A DNA stretch of 64,000 nt. Origin: Certhia americana. Its lineage: Eukaryota > Chordata > Aves > Passeriformes > Certhiidae. The position numbers and the translations under genes were made by a program. Each line of letters starts with the position of its first letter. The stretch's first letter is position 1. Shown piece by piece: positions 24,376 through 37,500 of the stretch. The DNA lies in the NCBI GenBank assembly GCA_018697195.1, contig CM031879.1, positions 44,664,513-44,728,512 of the forward strand, written 5' to 3'. The notes under the pieces are model-generated. The model searched no databases. It was given only the letters and a program-made list of their open reading frames with translations, and had not been told where the DNA came from.

Positions 24376-26525
24376 TCTTTGACATTATGTTTCAGGATCA
24401 GGTTGTGATGAAAGAAACTGCATTTGGGAATTTCTATGTGCTTTCAGCTATCATGTGATAGCATGGCAATAACTATATAAGAACTTTTTCATTGTCAAAG
24501 ATTTAAGTGTCTCACTCAAGATCACACAGAAATATATGTCTTGTTTCAACCCACGACTCTTGAAACCCTGCCCATGCCAGGCTAGCTTGTTTTCCCAGAG
24601 TGACATATAGTAGAAGTGGAAATTCTAATACTAACAGATAATTCTAAATAACCTACATTCATATACACAAGGCAAAGAAAAACTTTTAATCTTCTAGTTT
24701 CTAAAACAAGTAAAGGATTTTTTTAAAAAAGAAAAGGGTTTTTTTAAAGAAAAGGGATTTTTTAAGACAAAATCATATTGTTACAGAGTGTGGAGAAATA
24801 TTTAGAATATTTGCTAAATAACTTTGATAACATCACAGCTTGTCACTGCCTGTCTAAAAATTCCAGTTGTTTGTTTCCAGGGCATACCATGACGCCTGCT
24901 TAGTTTTTGATGTGCTCTGATTGCAGTGCACTCCAGGCTAAGTAACTTGCAATTGGTGTGTTTCTCTTTTGCTGTTGTCCAACATATGTCGTCTTTGCTG
25001 AATGGAGTCCATGGGAAAACGTGTTCTGAGGCCACACTGTTAGCGCTTACAGCTTTTGAACTGCATTTTTAAAAAACGTCTGTAAGCCTGTCAATCAGTT
25101 TTAAACCTTGGGTGTGGCTTTGTGAGTACTGTGTGAGCACTTTTGGATACCAGCACTGCTAGTTTCATTTTACTGAATACCATGGGAGGTGACAGCTTTG
25201 AGCATTTAAGAATTATTAAATGCTGGAATATTGGTTGGCTATATTTATGCGATATCCTGGAGACTTTAGTTGTACATGCAGTGTTTTCCTTGAGTAATCT
25301 TTGTTTCTTTTTATTTTCCTTGTGAAATATTTTGTTCTGTCTATGATCTAAACCAGGCTCCAAACAAAACCCAAACAAATATTTCCTGATACTTGTATTT
25401 TTATTGCAATCACCACAACTTCTGCTATTGTCTAGATGGCAAATAATTATCCTTCATGGAAACTATGATGTAAGAAGATATTATTTCCATTCTTGGCATC
25501 ATCTTTTTTTATTGCTTCATAACTAAGGAACTGAGGTTTTTGATGTGAAAGGGAGAAATACTCATTAACTTGGGGTCCTGAACATGAAACATCAAGGGCA
25601 TGATTTTTTTCACGTCTTTATCACATTATAGCATTTTATATAATCAAAATAAGGCTTCAGTGGACACTGACTGTAGGTATGAGTACCATAACTTTGGTGT
25701 TATCTGCTGGATGCTTGGACAGTGTCATACCCCCTCTGAAGTCACTTCCTCAGCAGCACAGAAAGCAGAGGAGGATATGCAGTTAAGTACCTCAAATTAA
25801 AACCCAAATTCCTTGATCCTGAGACCAACCTTTGTCTGCATGCAGTTTCAATGTGTGTTTCTGTACGGCTTTTCCTGCGCACGGAGACTGGGCAGAGGCC
25901 AGGTGGATGCTTGTCATGGAAGTGTCCATTCTAACTGCACACTGAGGATAAAAATTTCTCTGTGGTTTGAAATTAAAACCCTAATCATGTTGCATAAGCA
26001 CAGAGGTGCTGAGTGTATTACACAGATGCAGTCTTAATCCTGGCACTTCTTCAGACCTTGATACTGCGAACTCAACAGCCTTCTGATATAGTTGTATTAT
26101 ATGTCAACACCTAAATATTTTAAAATACTTCATAAAACCCAGAATTTTCGTCCTCTGATAGTGGTAAAAATGTTGGCTGTATATGTAAGCTATTTGAGAG
26201 ATTTGCTTTTCTTCTTCTTTGTCTTGAGAACAGTGAGGAGTCAGCTTGGTAGCCACGGTTGACATTCCAGGGCAGGTAGAACTGTCAGAAGAGGGAAGTA
26301 CATCTTTTGATACAAAGCTCCCTGTTGATGACATTTTAATGGAACTAAGTGTCCTCTACTGACACTGACCTTTTTATCTTGACATTAGGATAATTCTACC
26401 TCCTTCATAATGTGAAGTGACTGCTAGCCATGAGATCCTGGAATAAAAGGTCTCTACCCTTCTACTATTACAGTGATCCCCTTGAGCTGTAAGAGGAGAA
26501 AAAATACACCACATCTATTGCTGAC
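24376..26525. other. Non-coding stretch
   Basis: No gene recognised. At 24,715-24,765 a 20-base T/A/G unit (TTTTTTAAAGAAAAGGG) is repeated about two and a half times. Frames of 73-95 codons are present on both strands without recognisable motifs. Confidence 0.55.
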
Positions 26526-26547
26526 AAAAAAAAAAAAAAAAAAAAAA
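26526..26547. repeat. Poly(A) run (22 bases)
   Basis: A pure A tract on the plus strand, about 80 bases before the minus-strand CR1 copy. CR1 elements do not normally end in poly(A), so the run is probably unrelated to that insertion. Confidence 0.85.
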
Positions 26548-26606
26548 TTAGGCAGCCTATAACTTTAGGTAATCTTCCATTTTTCTGCAGTAACAACTAT
26601 CTCTCA

Positions 26607-26623
26607 CAGAGAGAGAGAGAGAT
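26607..26623. repeat. (GA)n microsatellite
   Basis: GAGAGAGAGAGAGA immediately abuts the 3' end of the CR1 copy. Avian CR1 elements usually end in short 8-bp repeats, so this run may have grown at the insertion border or been there beforehand. Confidence 0.75.
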
Positions 26624-26625
26624 AT

Positions 26626-26856
26626 TCACAGAATCAATTACATTGGAAAAGACCTTTGAGATCAAGTCCAACCTGTGACCTATCACCACCTTATCAACCA
26701 GATCATAGACTGAGTGCCACATCCAGTCTTTTCTTAAACACCTCCCACCAGCCACATTGACTCCACTATCTCCATGGGCAGCCCATTCCAATGCCCAATT
26801 ACTCTTTCTGTGAAGAATTCCTTCATAATGTCCATCCTAAACCTAATGTTCTGCCA
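26626..26856 (-). mobile_element. CR1 LINE, 3'-end fragment
   Basis: The plus strand reads TCACAGAATCAATTACATTG, then GGAAAAGACCTTTGAGATCA and GTCCAACCTGTGACC. It continues through CCACATCCAGTCTTTTCTTA and GGGCAGCCCATTCCAATGCC to TCTTTCTGTGAAGAATTCCT and GTCCATCCTAAACCT. These blocks in this order are the reverse complement of the conserved 3' end of avian CR1 non-LTR retrotransposons. The copy is truncated at its 5' end, as most CR1 copies are, and lies in the minus orientation. It is non-coding and moderately diverged. It is the firmest sign that the window is avian. Confidence 0.92.
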
Positions 26857-28530
26857 ATCTCCAATAAAGTTCCTTTGAAATTTTCCAGATCACATTTCCC
26901 AAGTCAGAAATGGCATTTTAAATCTTGAGGCATCTGTGTTTGTATATGCATGGTTAGTGATTTTATAGCATATTCATTGATGTGGCTAATACTTTAAAGC
27001 TGCCTTTTAAAATGAAAAATTGATGTTGATTAGCTATTATGTGAGCGCAAATTCTATCTTTACAGTTTCAGTGTTTTAAGTAAATCCAGTTAAATAGTGA
27101 AAGTGTTTTCATTCCTTCTCATTAACATAGTTTTAGCAAAGGACTTTACAGAAGTTGTAAAATTGCAATTGATCAAGTCCAAAAAAATAAAAAAAAAGCT
27201 TCTGTCCTGTTTTAAGTGCTGTGAGTAATGCAAATAATACTTTGCTCACGTGCCCTTGAAAATAGCACGGGCACTGTCTTGTTTCAGAAGCTTTGCAATC
27301 ATCTGGCCAGTGAGCCAAGGTTATGGGAATGCAGATTTTGAATCAGCAGTTGCCTGCTAAATGCTTCTGGAGTGTTATTGGCAGGAAGATGTCACAGCAT
27401 GGCATTCTACAATGCCTGTGGCTTTGTGGTGATTTGTCACCTGCATTTTGCTGTCCCAGGGCGAGAAAAAGAATTCTGTTTAATGCATAATCCCAGGAAA
27501 GGGCCTGAACCTGTCTCTCTGTTGTGGTTCAGTATATACCTTACTCTGGCTTCAGCTGAAAGAAAATCATGAGCTAATTTTCCATGCTTTGCAATAATTT
27601 CTTTTAATTACTTTAGGAATGGAGATGTATCAGGGGTAATATCATGGGCTGAATATACTCAGAAGCCAAAACTGGGAAACAGTACTAAAGATGTTCCTTC
27701 AATCATTGTTTATCACTTAGAGGTGTAACGTGAATGCATTATTTAAATGTTTTTGCATGTAATCACACTAACAATTGTATGCTAAAAATACTAATGCTCA
27801 GGAGGTGGAGGGATCCATTTGCATAAATAGAAGCATGCAGAGCAAGATGGTAGGTTTAGTTACTCTACATAGCAGTTTTAAGGCACTAAGCACCTAATTC
27901 TGTGTCAAGGAAATTAGAGAATTATTGATTTCCTCTAAAGGATATACATAAAATGCTCATTTTCCCACACAGACCATTTCCTTTCAGTGTAGTTGATTTA
28001 GGACAAGCCAGGCTTGCAACCTTCAATAACTAAGCCAAGAGTCACCTCAGTTGAATTTCATGCTTTGTGAAAGTCTGGAGAAATTTTTCCTTACTCTTCA
28101 TATGAAAAGCCTGACACACCACTAATATTATACCCTGTTAACTGCCAGATGCTGTGCACTTTGATGCAATGTTAATCCTCTGGGTTTAGTGCTGCCATTT
28201 TGCTGAGCAAGCTCAGACTGCAAGTGCGATAAAATAATTCTGAGACAGGTGCTTTCAAAAATGGAGTCATGCAAGACACATTGCAGACCTTCTATGTTTT
28301 CAGTAGGAATAAATGTAATTGAAAATCTTTGAAAAAGTGAGAGAATCCAGTCCTGCAGTTTTTGGGAAATCAATTACAAGTAAAAAAGCATGCTTGCCAT
28401 TTTGATTCTTGCAAAAGTATTGCCTGGCTGAGGCAGATGCTGCTGCTGGTTTGCAGTAAACAGAACCCCAGTAGCTGAAATTTGCAGCATACAGTGATAT
28501 CTGTCAGGTTGATTTTAGAATGAATTATCT
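26857..28530. other. Non-coding stretch
   Basis: No gene recognised. A minus-strand frame of 81 codons (28,128-28,373) begins ISQKLQDWILSLFQRFS after a usable acceptor in that orientation, but it has no good donor or known motif. The sequence after the CR1 copy is unique-looking and AT-rich. Confidence 0.5.
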
Positions 28531-28550
28531 AAAAAAAAAAAAAAAAAAAA
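28531..28550. repeat. Poly(A) run (20 bases)
   Basis: A pure A tract followed by GCTTAAAATT. No recognisable retroposed body precedes it on the plus strand. Confidence 0.85.
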
Positions 28551-31500
28551 GCTTAAAATTCAAATCTAGCTTGGTGCAATATTTTTGTTTGTAGTCACAT
28601 CTTCCTTAATGGATGGGTATCGGCTTTTATAAAGCACAGCATATTATTTTGAAAGTTTTGGTAAATAATCCATACAATTAACAGTAACAGGGAGTGAGTG
28701 AGAACAAATGAGCTTCGTTTCATTCCTGATTGGTGCATTAAGTACACCCTCGTTTCATTCTTTTACTCAATTTGTCTCTTTCATACAGTAAGCATTTGAG
28801 ACAAGAGATTTCTGGTTTTTTTGAAAACACATCATGTCTAGCACCTGAGATTGTGGGATCTCGAACCCTGTTGGAAGCCTAATCATTTTTGTGCCTTGTA
28901 CAGATTTCTAAGCTCCTAACATTCTTTATTGTGTTTTGGGTAATGTCAGAGTCCTGGGTGAAGATTTCCAGAGAACTCTTCATTCCTTACAGAAAGTCCC
29001 CTAAAATACCAAGGTCAACACAGCAGCTGGTGCAGGGGGGTCGAGGACTGAGCAATTCTGTGTCAGGTTTGGACAATGAATGGTTGTCTTGAGAAATTCT
29101 TTGTGAAGCTGAGACATGAAATATCTCCTCATTTCTATGCAATTTTTTGACTAACACTAATTTCTGGCGTTTGGAGAGGAATGATGCTGCTAATGCAGCA
29201 GACGTGAATGGCAGTAACAAGTGGAAGTGTGAAAAATGAGGAGTAGCAGGGTCAAGGGTTTTCTCAGCACGGTTTGCAGTTTGTGAGCAGCACAGATGTA
29301 GAGAACTTGAATCTGGATCTTTCTGTGGGCGTTCAAGAAGTCAGGTACCTGAGAAACAAGCAGAGCTGTTTTTTGAAATTTCTCTTGCCTGCAGCAGAAA
29401 GGTCACTTAGTGATGTTAATTAGCAGTTATTCATGGTGATGATTTAATCTCACTCCATAGATCATCCAACTTCCTGGGCTAACCTCTGGCATCCTGAGTC
29501 CAGAGGCAGGACACCTTCTGCTCCATACAAGGATAATCTGCATGGAGCAGTTACCAGCAGTAAGAACAGTGTATAAGACTATAAAAATCAGTGCTGTGTC
29601 ATTTTGCATTTAAATAGACTTTTATATTCCTCAGGGTTGAGAAATAAATAAAAATGTGAGAGGGGAGGGGTTTTTTCCCCCATCTCTTCCTTTAGGAAAA
29701 AATGTGTTTTGTTTTAAAAAGGAATTGAAGTTAAAGAATAATGAATGAGGGTAGGAGGTATATTTTAGATATAGCATTTGCACAGAAAAATTACAGAATG
29801 TGTGAATGAGAATAGGATATAATGTAATGGAAATTGTATTTTTCACTGCTTTAAAGCTCTAACTTTTCCTTGATGTACATTTTTTCACTTTCAGAGTCAT
29901 ACTCAAGTCAGCACAAAAAAAAAAATTAGGTAATTAGTCAAATAAATGGTCTAAATCTTCATGTCATAATCACAGAAGACCCATGGATTTTATGGGCTCT
30001 AAATTCTACATTGAGTTTGAAGGCTAAATTGCTAGAAATTAACAATTCCTTGCTTAAAGTCTATTGAACAATCAACTAAGAAAAGAAAAAAAATGTTTTT
30101 CTGCTTTAATAATATTATTTCAGGATTATTGGATAGAAATAGCCCTGAATTAATCAACAACTTAGCTTGACAATTCATTTTTATTTTGAGGCATTCTCTT
30201 GCAGACAGAGAGTGCCTTTTTTCTAGCTAGGAGAATCACTGGGTGTGTGTTCTTGTCTTTGGAGATGAAGACCCTGACAATTTTGTTCATGCACTGCTAA
30301 CTTTCTTGATGTCCTCTGTGCTGTGGTGTACACCCTTTGCTATGATTTTTGATGGAGAAGAACAATTATTCTGTTTTCTCTGGACTAAAACCTACATGCT
30401 TCCAGATTCCTAAAGAAACCTAACCTTAAAAGTTATCTGGCAATCCTAGCCTTGGGCACTTTCCCAACCAGAAAGGACTTCAGTGGGCTTAAGTCAACGT
30501 GTGCTTCTACTGCAGAAACCTCAGGTGTGACAATTTATATTCAGCGACGTTCTGATTTAGCCTATATTCATTCATTTTGCAGTTTCCAGAGATAAACATG
30601 AGACAATGCTTAATTCAGGATGGAAGAGGAGAGTGTTTCTTGCCATGGTTGCATCTGTGAACTTTTAACAGTGGGGTCTCTGAGGAGCATTTATAGGAAA
30701 TTGGTCAGGAGAAGAAGAGATGATTCTACCACAGCATGAAACTGAGAAGAAAGATTTCCATCTCTAGACCTATTGATGCTGACCTTGCTTAGCTGGGATA
30801 GTCCTAATGTTTGCTGACAGCCCACAGAGGAAGCTACCTCAGCATGGGCAAAAGCATCACTCAAACTAAGCAGGCTCAGTACAGATCCTCTGTAAACCTG
30901 CACAAAACTTGAGGCTTCAATTTGCACAGAATTAATTTGAACATAATTTAATTACTATCATAAAGAAGCTAAATTCTTTTTAAAGTATTTTGCTCCATAG
31001 TAATTTTTCAGCATTGTCCTAAACAAGTTTGGATTGCCTCTCTTTGTTTCTTTTATACTGGTGTGAAAAAATAAATACATTGGGGCAAATCTGACACACA
31101 AAAAAATTGTAATAAAGCTAGTAAATAAAGCCTGTTTTCTTCCCATAAACATCTTGAAGTATCTGGACAGAACTTACACATTCTTATATCTCCCTTAGGC
31201 GGTGAATGAACTAAAATAAGGAGTAAAGTAGAAGACAATTATAGAGTTTTTAAAATACGGTAGTTCCCACACTGACGTTTTCACAGTGTGGATCATAACA
31301 AAACGGTGTAAGAAATACAAAATATGAATGCTAGCTTCAAGATGAAGGATCTTACAAATTTTTAAGTGAATGTTCTTGAAAATCTAGATTGAATTGTAGT
31401 TCTCTACCTTTTCACAGAGCACTTCTGATAGAAACCGGTTTTTTCAGACTTCTTTCTGACTTTAAGAAATAATTTGGAACAAAAATTTTAAAACAAAATT

Positions 31501-34500
31501 GCCATGTGTATGATCCTGGTTTACAACTTTTCAAAGAAAGAGAAAACAAAATATTGAGATTTAGGCAAGGAATATAAGTAGCAGTGAAAGAATTTTTGAT
31601 CTGCATGATGTAGTTTCATGTGGGACTTTTATATCTGTGACTTTTATAGATATACAGGATTTTAGAGGGAAATCCTATATCCACTAGGATGTGATATATG
31701 GAAAAATCGAGTCTCACCAGGGAGATCCAATGATAGGTATAGGTAAATCATCTCTTGTTTAGAAATCCACCCCTAAGTGCAGCAAGATATTTCTACTTGA
31801 ATCAGTTTCAATGGATTTTGCAATGTGTGTTTGTTTCTGAAAAGCTGCAGTGCAAAGCAGCCTGACTCCTTACCCTGCTCTTGAAACCCAGATCCAGAGG
31901 AGCTGCAGGGACACTGCATAGGCCGCAGACTAGGGGAGAAAAGCACTGGCTTGGTGGATGTCTGTCCACTTTGGCTAACTTGTGTTGAGATCATTTATTT
32001 GAGCGCTGTTTCCCAGGGATAATGAACACAGAGACACCGCTGTTGGTTTCATCGTCAACTTGAACAAAATTTCTTCACTAATACCACAGTCATACTAAAC
32101 AGCATGAAACTTTGTCAGTAGCAGGATGATGACAAAACCATCCTAATATTTCAGTAAATGCAGGAAGATCTGTAAATTTTAAGCATGAGCTTCTTTGGGC
32201 TGTCTTTTCAGCCAAATGCATTGTTGGTAGATTTCTTTTGATCAATTTCCCATTATAATGAGATCAGTATTTGAAACTTTGGTGAATCACTGAGGTTCTC
32301 CTTAATTATTTAATGGCTCATTTATTGTAACTTTTTTTTTCTGGAGAGAAACAGAAAGTGAGGTAGGAGGCTGATCTCAGCATAGCATATCTGGAAGATG
32401 GGAACCTTCTGTCCTATTCTCCCAATATTTTGCTTTTTGAGTTTTGGTCAAATCACTTGCGCTTTACCACAACTTTTCTGATTAGGCTCAGTAACAGACA
32501 CTGCTATAGCTGCTATAGATCCATATAGGAATGAGCAGCACAGGCAGGAGAGATGCAGCTTTTCTTGTTCTTTTTGTGTGGAATCACAAGAAGAACACAT
32601 TCATCACTAATGATGCTACACTGATGACTGGAACATAGATAGTCCTTCATGTCTTATCTTCTTGTGTGTAAGATAAAGTTTGTCTTGTGGGAGAGGTTTG
32701 AAGGATGAATCAGCCAAAGTTTGCAAATAGAGGATAAATGTTTAAATTTAAAGTTGTAAATTTCTATTGAAAAGAACTTGGTTTTAAATTGCATGGAAAT
32801 AGTACAAGTTTGCTTAATTTAATGATCTGCCTACAGGCATGTTTATCTGTAATAGCTGTACCTGATCAGAATTTAGCATCTGCAGTGGGCTATGGGAATG
32901 AGAGTCAGAAGAAGGTCACTGGTGATGCAGCAATATGTTGTGTGCAGATTCAGCACTGGATGCTGTGCCGAGCACAATCCCTGAGTTAACCTGGAGTTTA
33001 TCACCTCACTTTTAGTGAGTGCATTTTTCCTTATGTTTGCAAGTGAGTTACAGAAATGCTCTGCCATGCTGTCAAATCAATGACATCCAAGACCTCCTGA
33101 GCTTCTGATAAAAAGAAATTGAAGGTCACTTCTTAAGATCAGCTGGTTTATCTCTAATCCAGTGCAGTAAACTAAATTGACTGTGTATTTTGCAACAACA
33201 GCAGAAGTTTCAGAAGAGCTGGAGTGTAGTTACTCACCCATTGCTACAATAATTCACATCTGAGAGAATCATAAGGAAAGGCTGTAAGATTTTAATGATG
33301 TCTTAAAACTAATGAAACTTCAAAAAATGGGGTTTTGTTTTGACTTCCAACCTAATGTCTGTGTTATTCTGACAAGTTCATTCAGTCAGGTGGTGTTCAT
33401 GTCCCTGTTGTTGCTAAGATCTCCATTACTACATTTTTCTTGCTGAGGAAGATAATTTAAAGCTCTGTCTTCATCATACTGTTGTATTCTGAAGAATATA
33501 TCCAGGGGCACGTGCAAAACAAGTCTTTTACAGCTGAAGCCTATTGCTAAATTATAAATAGATTCCTGTCTTTATAAGGAGAAATATTCAAAATATTAGT
33601 CCAGATTTTATCAAATGCTGTCCTTTGCTTGGAAGAAGGGTAAAAATAGTCAGAGCAACAGTTCCCAGTTCTTGTACTACCATCTTGATTCCTGATTTAG
33701 CAGATGTCTTTGCTTGGTCAGCTCCAGCAAAGAGCAAGCAAGGATTTCTGCCTTCTGCTTTAACCCACTGCCTCTGCCCACTCTGCAGGGCACAGCACTG
33801 GCTGCTTTCCTGCCTGCTCCGTGTTCTTCTCCATTGCTGCTGATCTCCATTTGGCAGCCAGAGCCAAGTTATGTCCTATTTGTACTTTTCAGATGATGTA
33901 GAGGTGAAAGAACTGACACTGCAGATTTATGATTAGTCTGGTCAAGACCACTGCAAAGTCTGGCATTTCTGTTAGTTGACATTTGGCATTTCTGGTCAAC
34001 ACCACCAATAACAGGGCTTTATTCCACAGGGGAGTGCTGCTACCCTAGGGGATAATTCAAAACATTTCTTATTCATTCCCAAAGTCAATTAAAAAATTAA
34101 ATTCATGAGTCTTATCAGTGCATGCACACACACAAAAATAAAACTGCTTAGAATGTGGCGCAGTTAACTGCTAGCTGAATTCTCTTTATATACTTACAAG
34201 GGTGAGCAAACAAAAGATCTTCAGCTTCTAGTTGAGTATAGCACATGTGATAAACATATGTTTCAGTTTTGGATAAGAATTGATGATCTTTGTATTCGTA
34301 TTTCTGAAGCCTAGCTGATCAGCAAAGAAACACTAGCAAAATTTCCAAACAAAGCATCTTCCCTGGGAAAAGATTTATCTTGAGTCAAACATTGACAAGG
34401 CATCAAGGAAAGGGAGCTATGGGCAGTCAAGTAAGGAGACATTTACTCAAAGTTACGCTTTAAATCTTTTCTCCCCACATTTAGTTGTGGCAAAAAACCC
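28551..34500. other. Long non-coding stretch
   Basis: Unique-looking AT-rich sequence, with no transposon, RNA gene or protein domain that I can identify. A 7-bp hairpin (CCTCTGG/CCAGAGG, 10-base loop) lies at 29,483-29,506. A pyrimidine-rich patch lies near 33,760-33,845. All open frames are short and uninformative. Confidence 0.55.
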
Positions 34501-34585
34501 CTGTGTTAAAGCCTCAGGAAAACTGGTACAAGATTTCTATCCTCTGTTGAAACCCCAGGAAAAATGGTACAAGATTTTTATCCTC
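34501..34585. repeat. Diverged tandem duplication (about 42 bp)
   Basis: Two neighbouring copies share CAGGAAAA, TGGTACAAGATTT and TATCCTC, at about 34,501-34,544 and 34,544-34,585. They differ by several substitutions and a small indel, so the duplication is not recent. Confidence 0.75.
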
Positions 34586-37500
34586 CTGCTTTTTCTGATT
34601 TGGAGGTTTTAATTTGTTATCCTAAAGGCAGAGATAGATACTGCAGACGTTATGGCAGCACCTATGAAAGCATTCACAGTGCAAAGACCGGTTTTCTAAG
34701 CCAGTCCACAAGAGTGAGTAGGCCTAACAGAGAAGGTAGCATTTATCAGCACAAGTCCGCTGGTTGCTGAATTATTATTTTTTTACTGCTTGATTGTGCA
34801 TTGAAGCCTGCCCAAGGCTGGAGGTCACCTTCCTAGTGGTAGAAGTAAATAGACTGATGGTTTTTTCTGCTGCAGCCATGCCTAAACCAAGAACTGACAA
34901 GCTGCATGGATATTGGCATGTCTCAAGAACTTGAACATTGTTCAAGTCAAGCTTTGGTGCTTATGTTTCAGTGCTTAGTCTGTGACGAGTTTGATATCAC
35001 TGGAAATTCTGGCAGCAGGAGAAAGCAGAAAAGTGTGAGGAAGCCCCATCTATTTCCATCTGGATTGTTTGGCTCTTCAGAAATGCAAGTCAACTGGTTT
35101 GGATGGTGTAAGATAACAACAATCCCTTTTGCTTCACAGGGCATTTAAGCCTGCTTATAAGCTCTGGAAGTAAATTCTGCAAGCACTAGATAAGGCTTCA
35201 ATTAGGTGTTCATCTTGCAGCCAAGCACTAAATTACCTGCCTTTCCAGGTCACTAGCTATTTGCTGATGAAGCTCTGATCTCCATTTTGGAAGTATTGCT
35301 GTCATTGAAACAACCGCTGTATCACCTCACAGCTGACATAACACCTCCTCCTGTCTCTGAGCTCTGCTCAGCTCCAAGCAGGCAAACCTCAGGAGCAGGT
35401 GAAGAGAGAGCACAAAACCTTGCTGGGAAATGAGAATGCATCCTACCAGCTAATTAAATTCCTGACTTCTCTATGTTTGGTGAGGTGCGAGGAATCACTT
35501 CCATGAAATACAGCTTGTGCTTGCTCCACAAATATTGCAGCAAGCATAAAAATTTTACACAGGCATAAATTTAAGAAAATAATTTTGTTAAATAAGAAGG
35601 CCGCACCTAGTTTTCTCATAGACAGGACAGCAACAGCTGTGCTGGGAAAGCAGAGTTTGAAAGAGATTCATGCAGGAGAACACAATGAAAAAAAAAGGAG
35701 TCAGCACTAGTGGGAAACAAACTATATGTGGAGGGCTGTCCAGTGCAAATAGAATTCTACTTACTAGACAGAAAACACCATTTCCTCCCTCTAATCCTGC
35801 ACATTTTCAGTAATCCCAGGCACTGCTTGGGGTAATGCCAATTTAATACACAGCAGTGTTACAGAACGTCTCTTTACCTTCAAAAATCATGGTCCTGATG
35901 AAAAATTTGAGTTTAGCAAATACTGTAGATTAAACAAATCTGTGAATGCTACAAAGCAGAGCAGAATCTGCTAAATCAGACTGTTTCTTCATCTACATCA
36001 TTATGGTTGGACTGCTTTTAGTGCTATAAAGAAGAGTGAAGCATCTTCAGAATAAATTATGGTTATATAATAGGTTGTATGATTAGCATCATACTATGGT
36101 GATACTTGAGAAAATTAGGCCTTTTTTACTCTTCGAGATGAATAGTTTATTTCTCTGAAAGACAAGGTCTGTTATCCCATGTGGCATTCATTTTCAGAAC
36201 TTGCAAAATTGCTAACATGTTGATCCAGGACATGTAGGAATTGTTTTGTGCTGTTGTTGTTGGTGCTTGTTTCTCAGAATATTGTCTATGTAATGGATCT
36301 AAAATGACACAAAACCCTGTTATTGATCCAGTAGCTTCAAGCCATCTGTTCTTAATGTCAGAAGAGCAGGAATCAACATAGAGGAAGAAGAACAAATAAC
36401 AGAGCTCATATGAACTTTCCTATATTTGCATAAGCTTGAAGGAGTCTTCTTACCTGGAGTCTTAGCCTTGGATATTTCCTTCCTGCTGCCTTGCACTGAG
36501 CTGAAATGGTAACCCACAAACTCCTGGGTGAGAGACAAAGCGGGTATTCCTTTTACTCTGAAAATCAGCCATGAGGTGGAATGTGACCCCTACCCCCCCA
36601 TCAGCCTTGCAGAGAGCCAGGAAAATGGGGAGACAGTCATTAATTAGTAGGAACTCAGAACAAGTACTTCTGTGCAGGAAGTTATTTTAGGAAGAGCTGC
36701 TCTCCCTTTGTAGAAGAGCTCCCACAATGTGTGCTTGTGGAAAGAAAAGATCATTCAAAGTCTGTGAGGGTTGTTTTAGAAGTCTTCAGCCGTGAACCTT
36801 AGGCTGTGCTGTCTGTTAATTTTTGTCTAATAGCTCTCAGACCCATAGTCAGTCTTGCATTAGGCACATTTTGGTTGCTTTTTACTTGCCATTATGTTCC
36901 TGATGTTAACTTTATTATTTGAGCACCAGAATTGAATGTAGTGCTGCGAACAGAATAAGGTATTCTGTTGCAAGGAACTTGTAGCCTAATTCAGGCACAG
37001 TGACGCACAGGCATACATAATATACATGATAAGGATGCAAATTCAAAGTAATAGAGGTGTCTTGGGAAAAATCAGTGCTGCAGGCTAATTTACTACTTCT
37101 GAAGAGCTACTAGACTGCAGAACATTATGAAAACATCGAGCAATTCAAAAGATGTCTTTTCTTCCTTTTTTCTCCTTGTTTCCAAAATGCTAATTGCTGA
37201 TGCATCATCAAATGGAGGGACAATGCCCAAAGAAAATAGAGCAATAACAAAATGGGAATCCTCTCTATGTTCCTGTTGTCTGAACTGGAGCCCAGAAAAG
37301 AAAATTGATAATTTCTTTACTTTCTTAACTGAAGTACGCCTTGTGAAATTAGAATTTCATTAAAATAGCAAAAAGAGAAGATAGGTTGAACCAGGATTGC
37401 ATCCACTATTGCTGTAACAAGATACCTATAGGCAATGTACTGTGAGCTGCTCAGAAAATATTGAGTTTCTACTTGGCTTTATGTGTACCTGTAAGATTGA

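Noticed and set aside
24143..24385. 80-codon minus-strand frame rich in K, T, N and Q
   Set aside because: It is the translation of the complementary C/A-rich strand of a low-complexity G/T tract.
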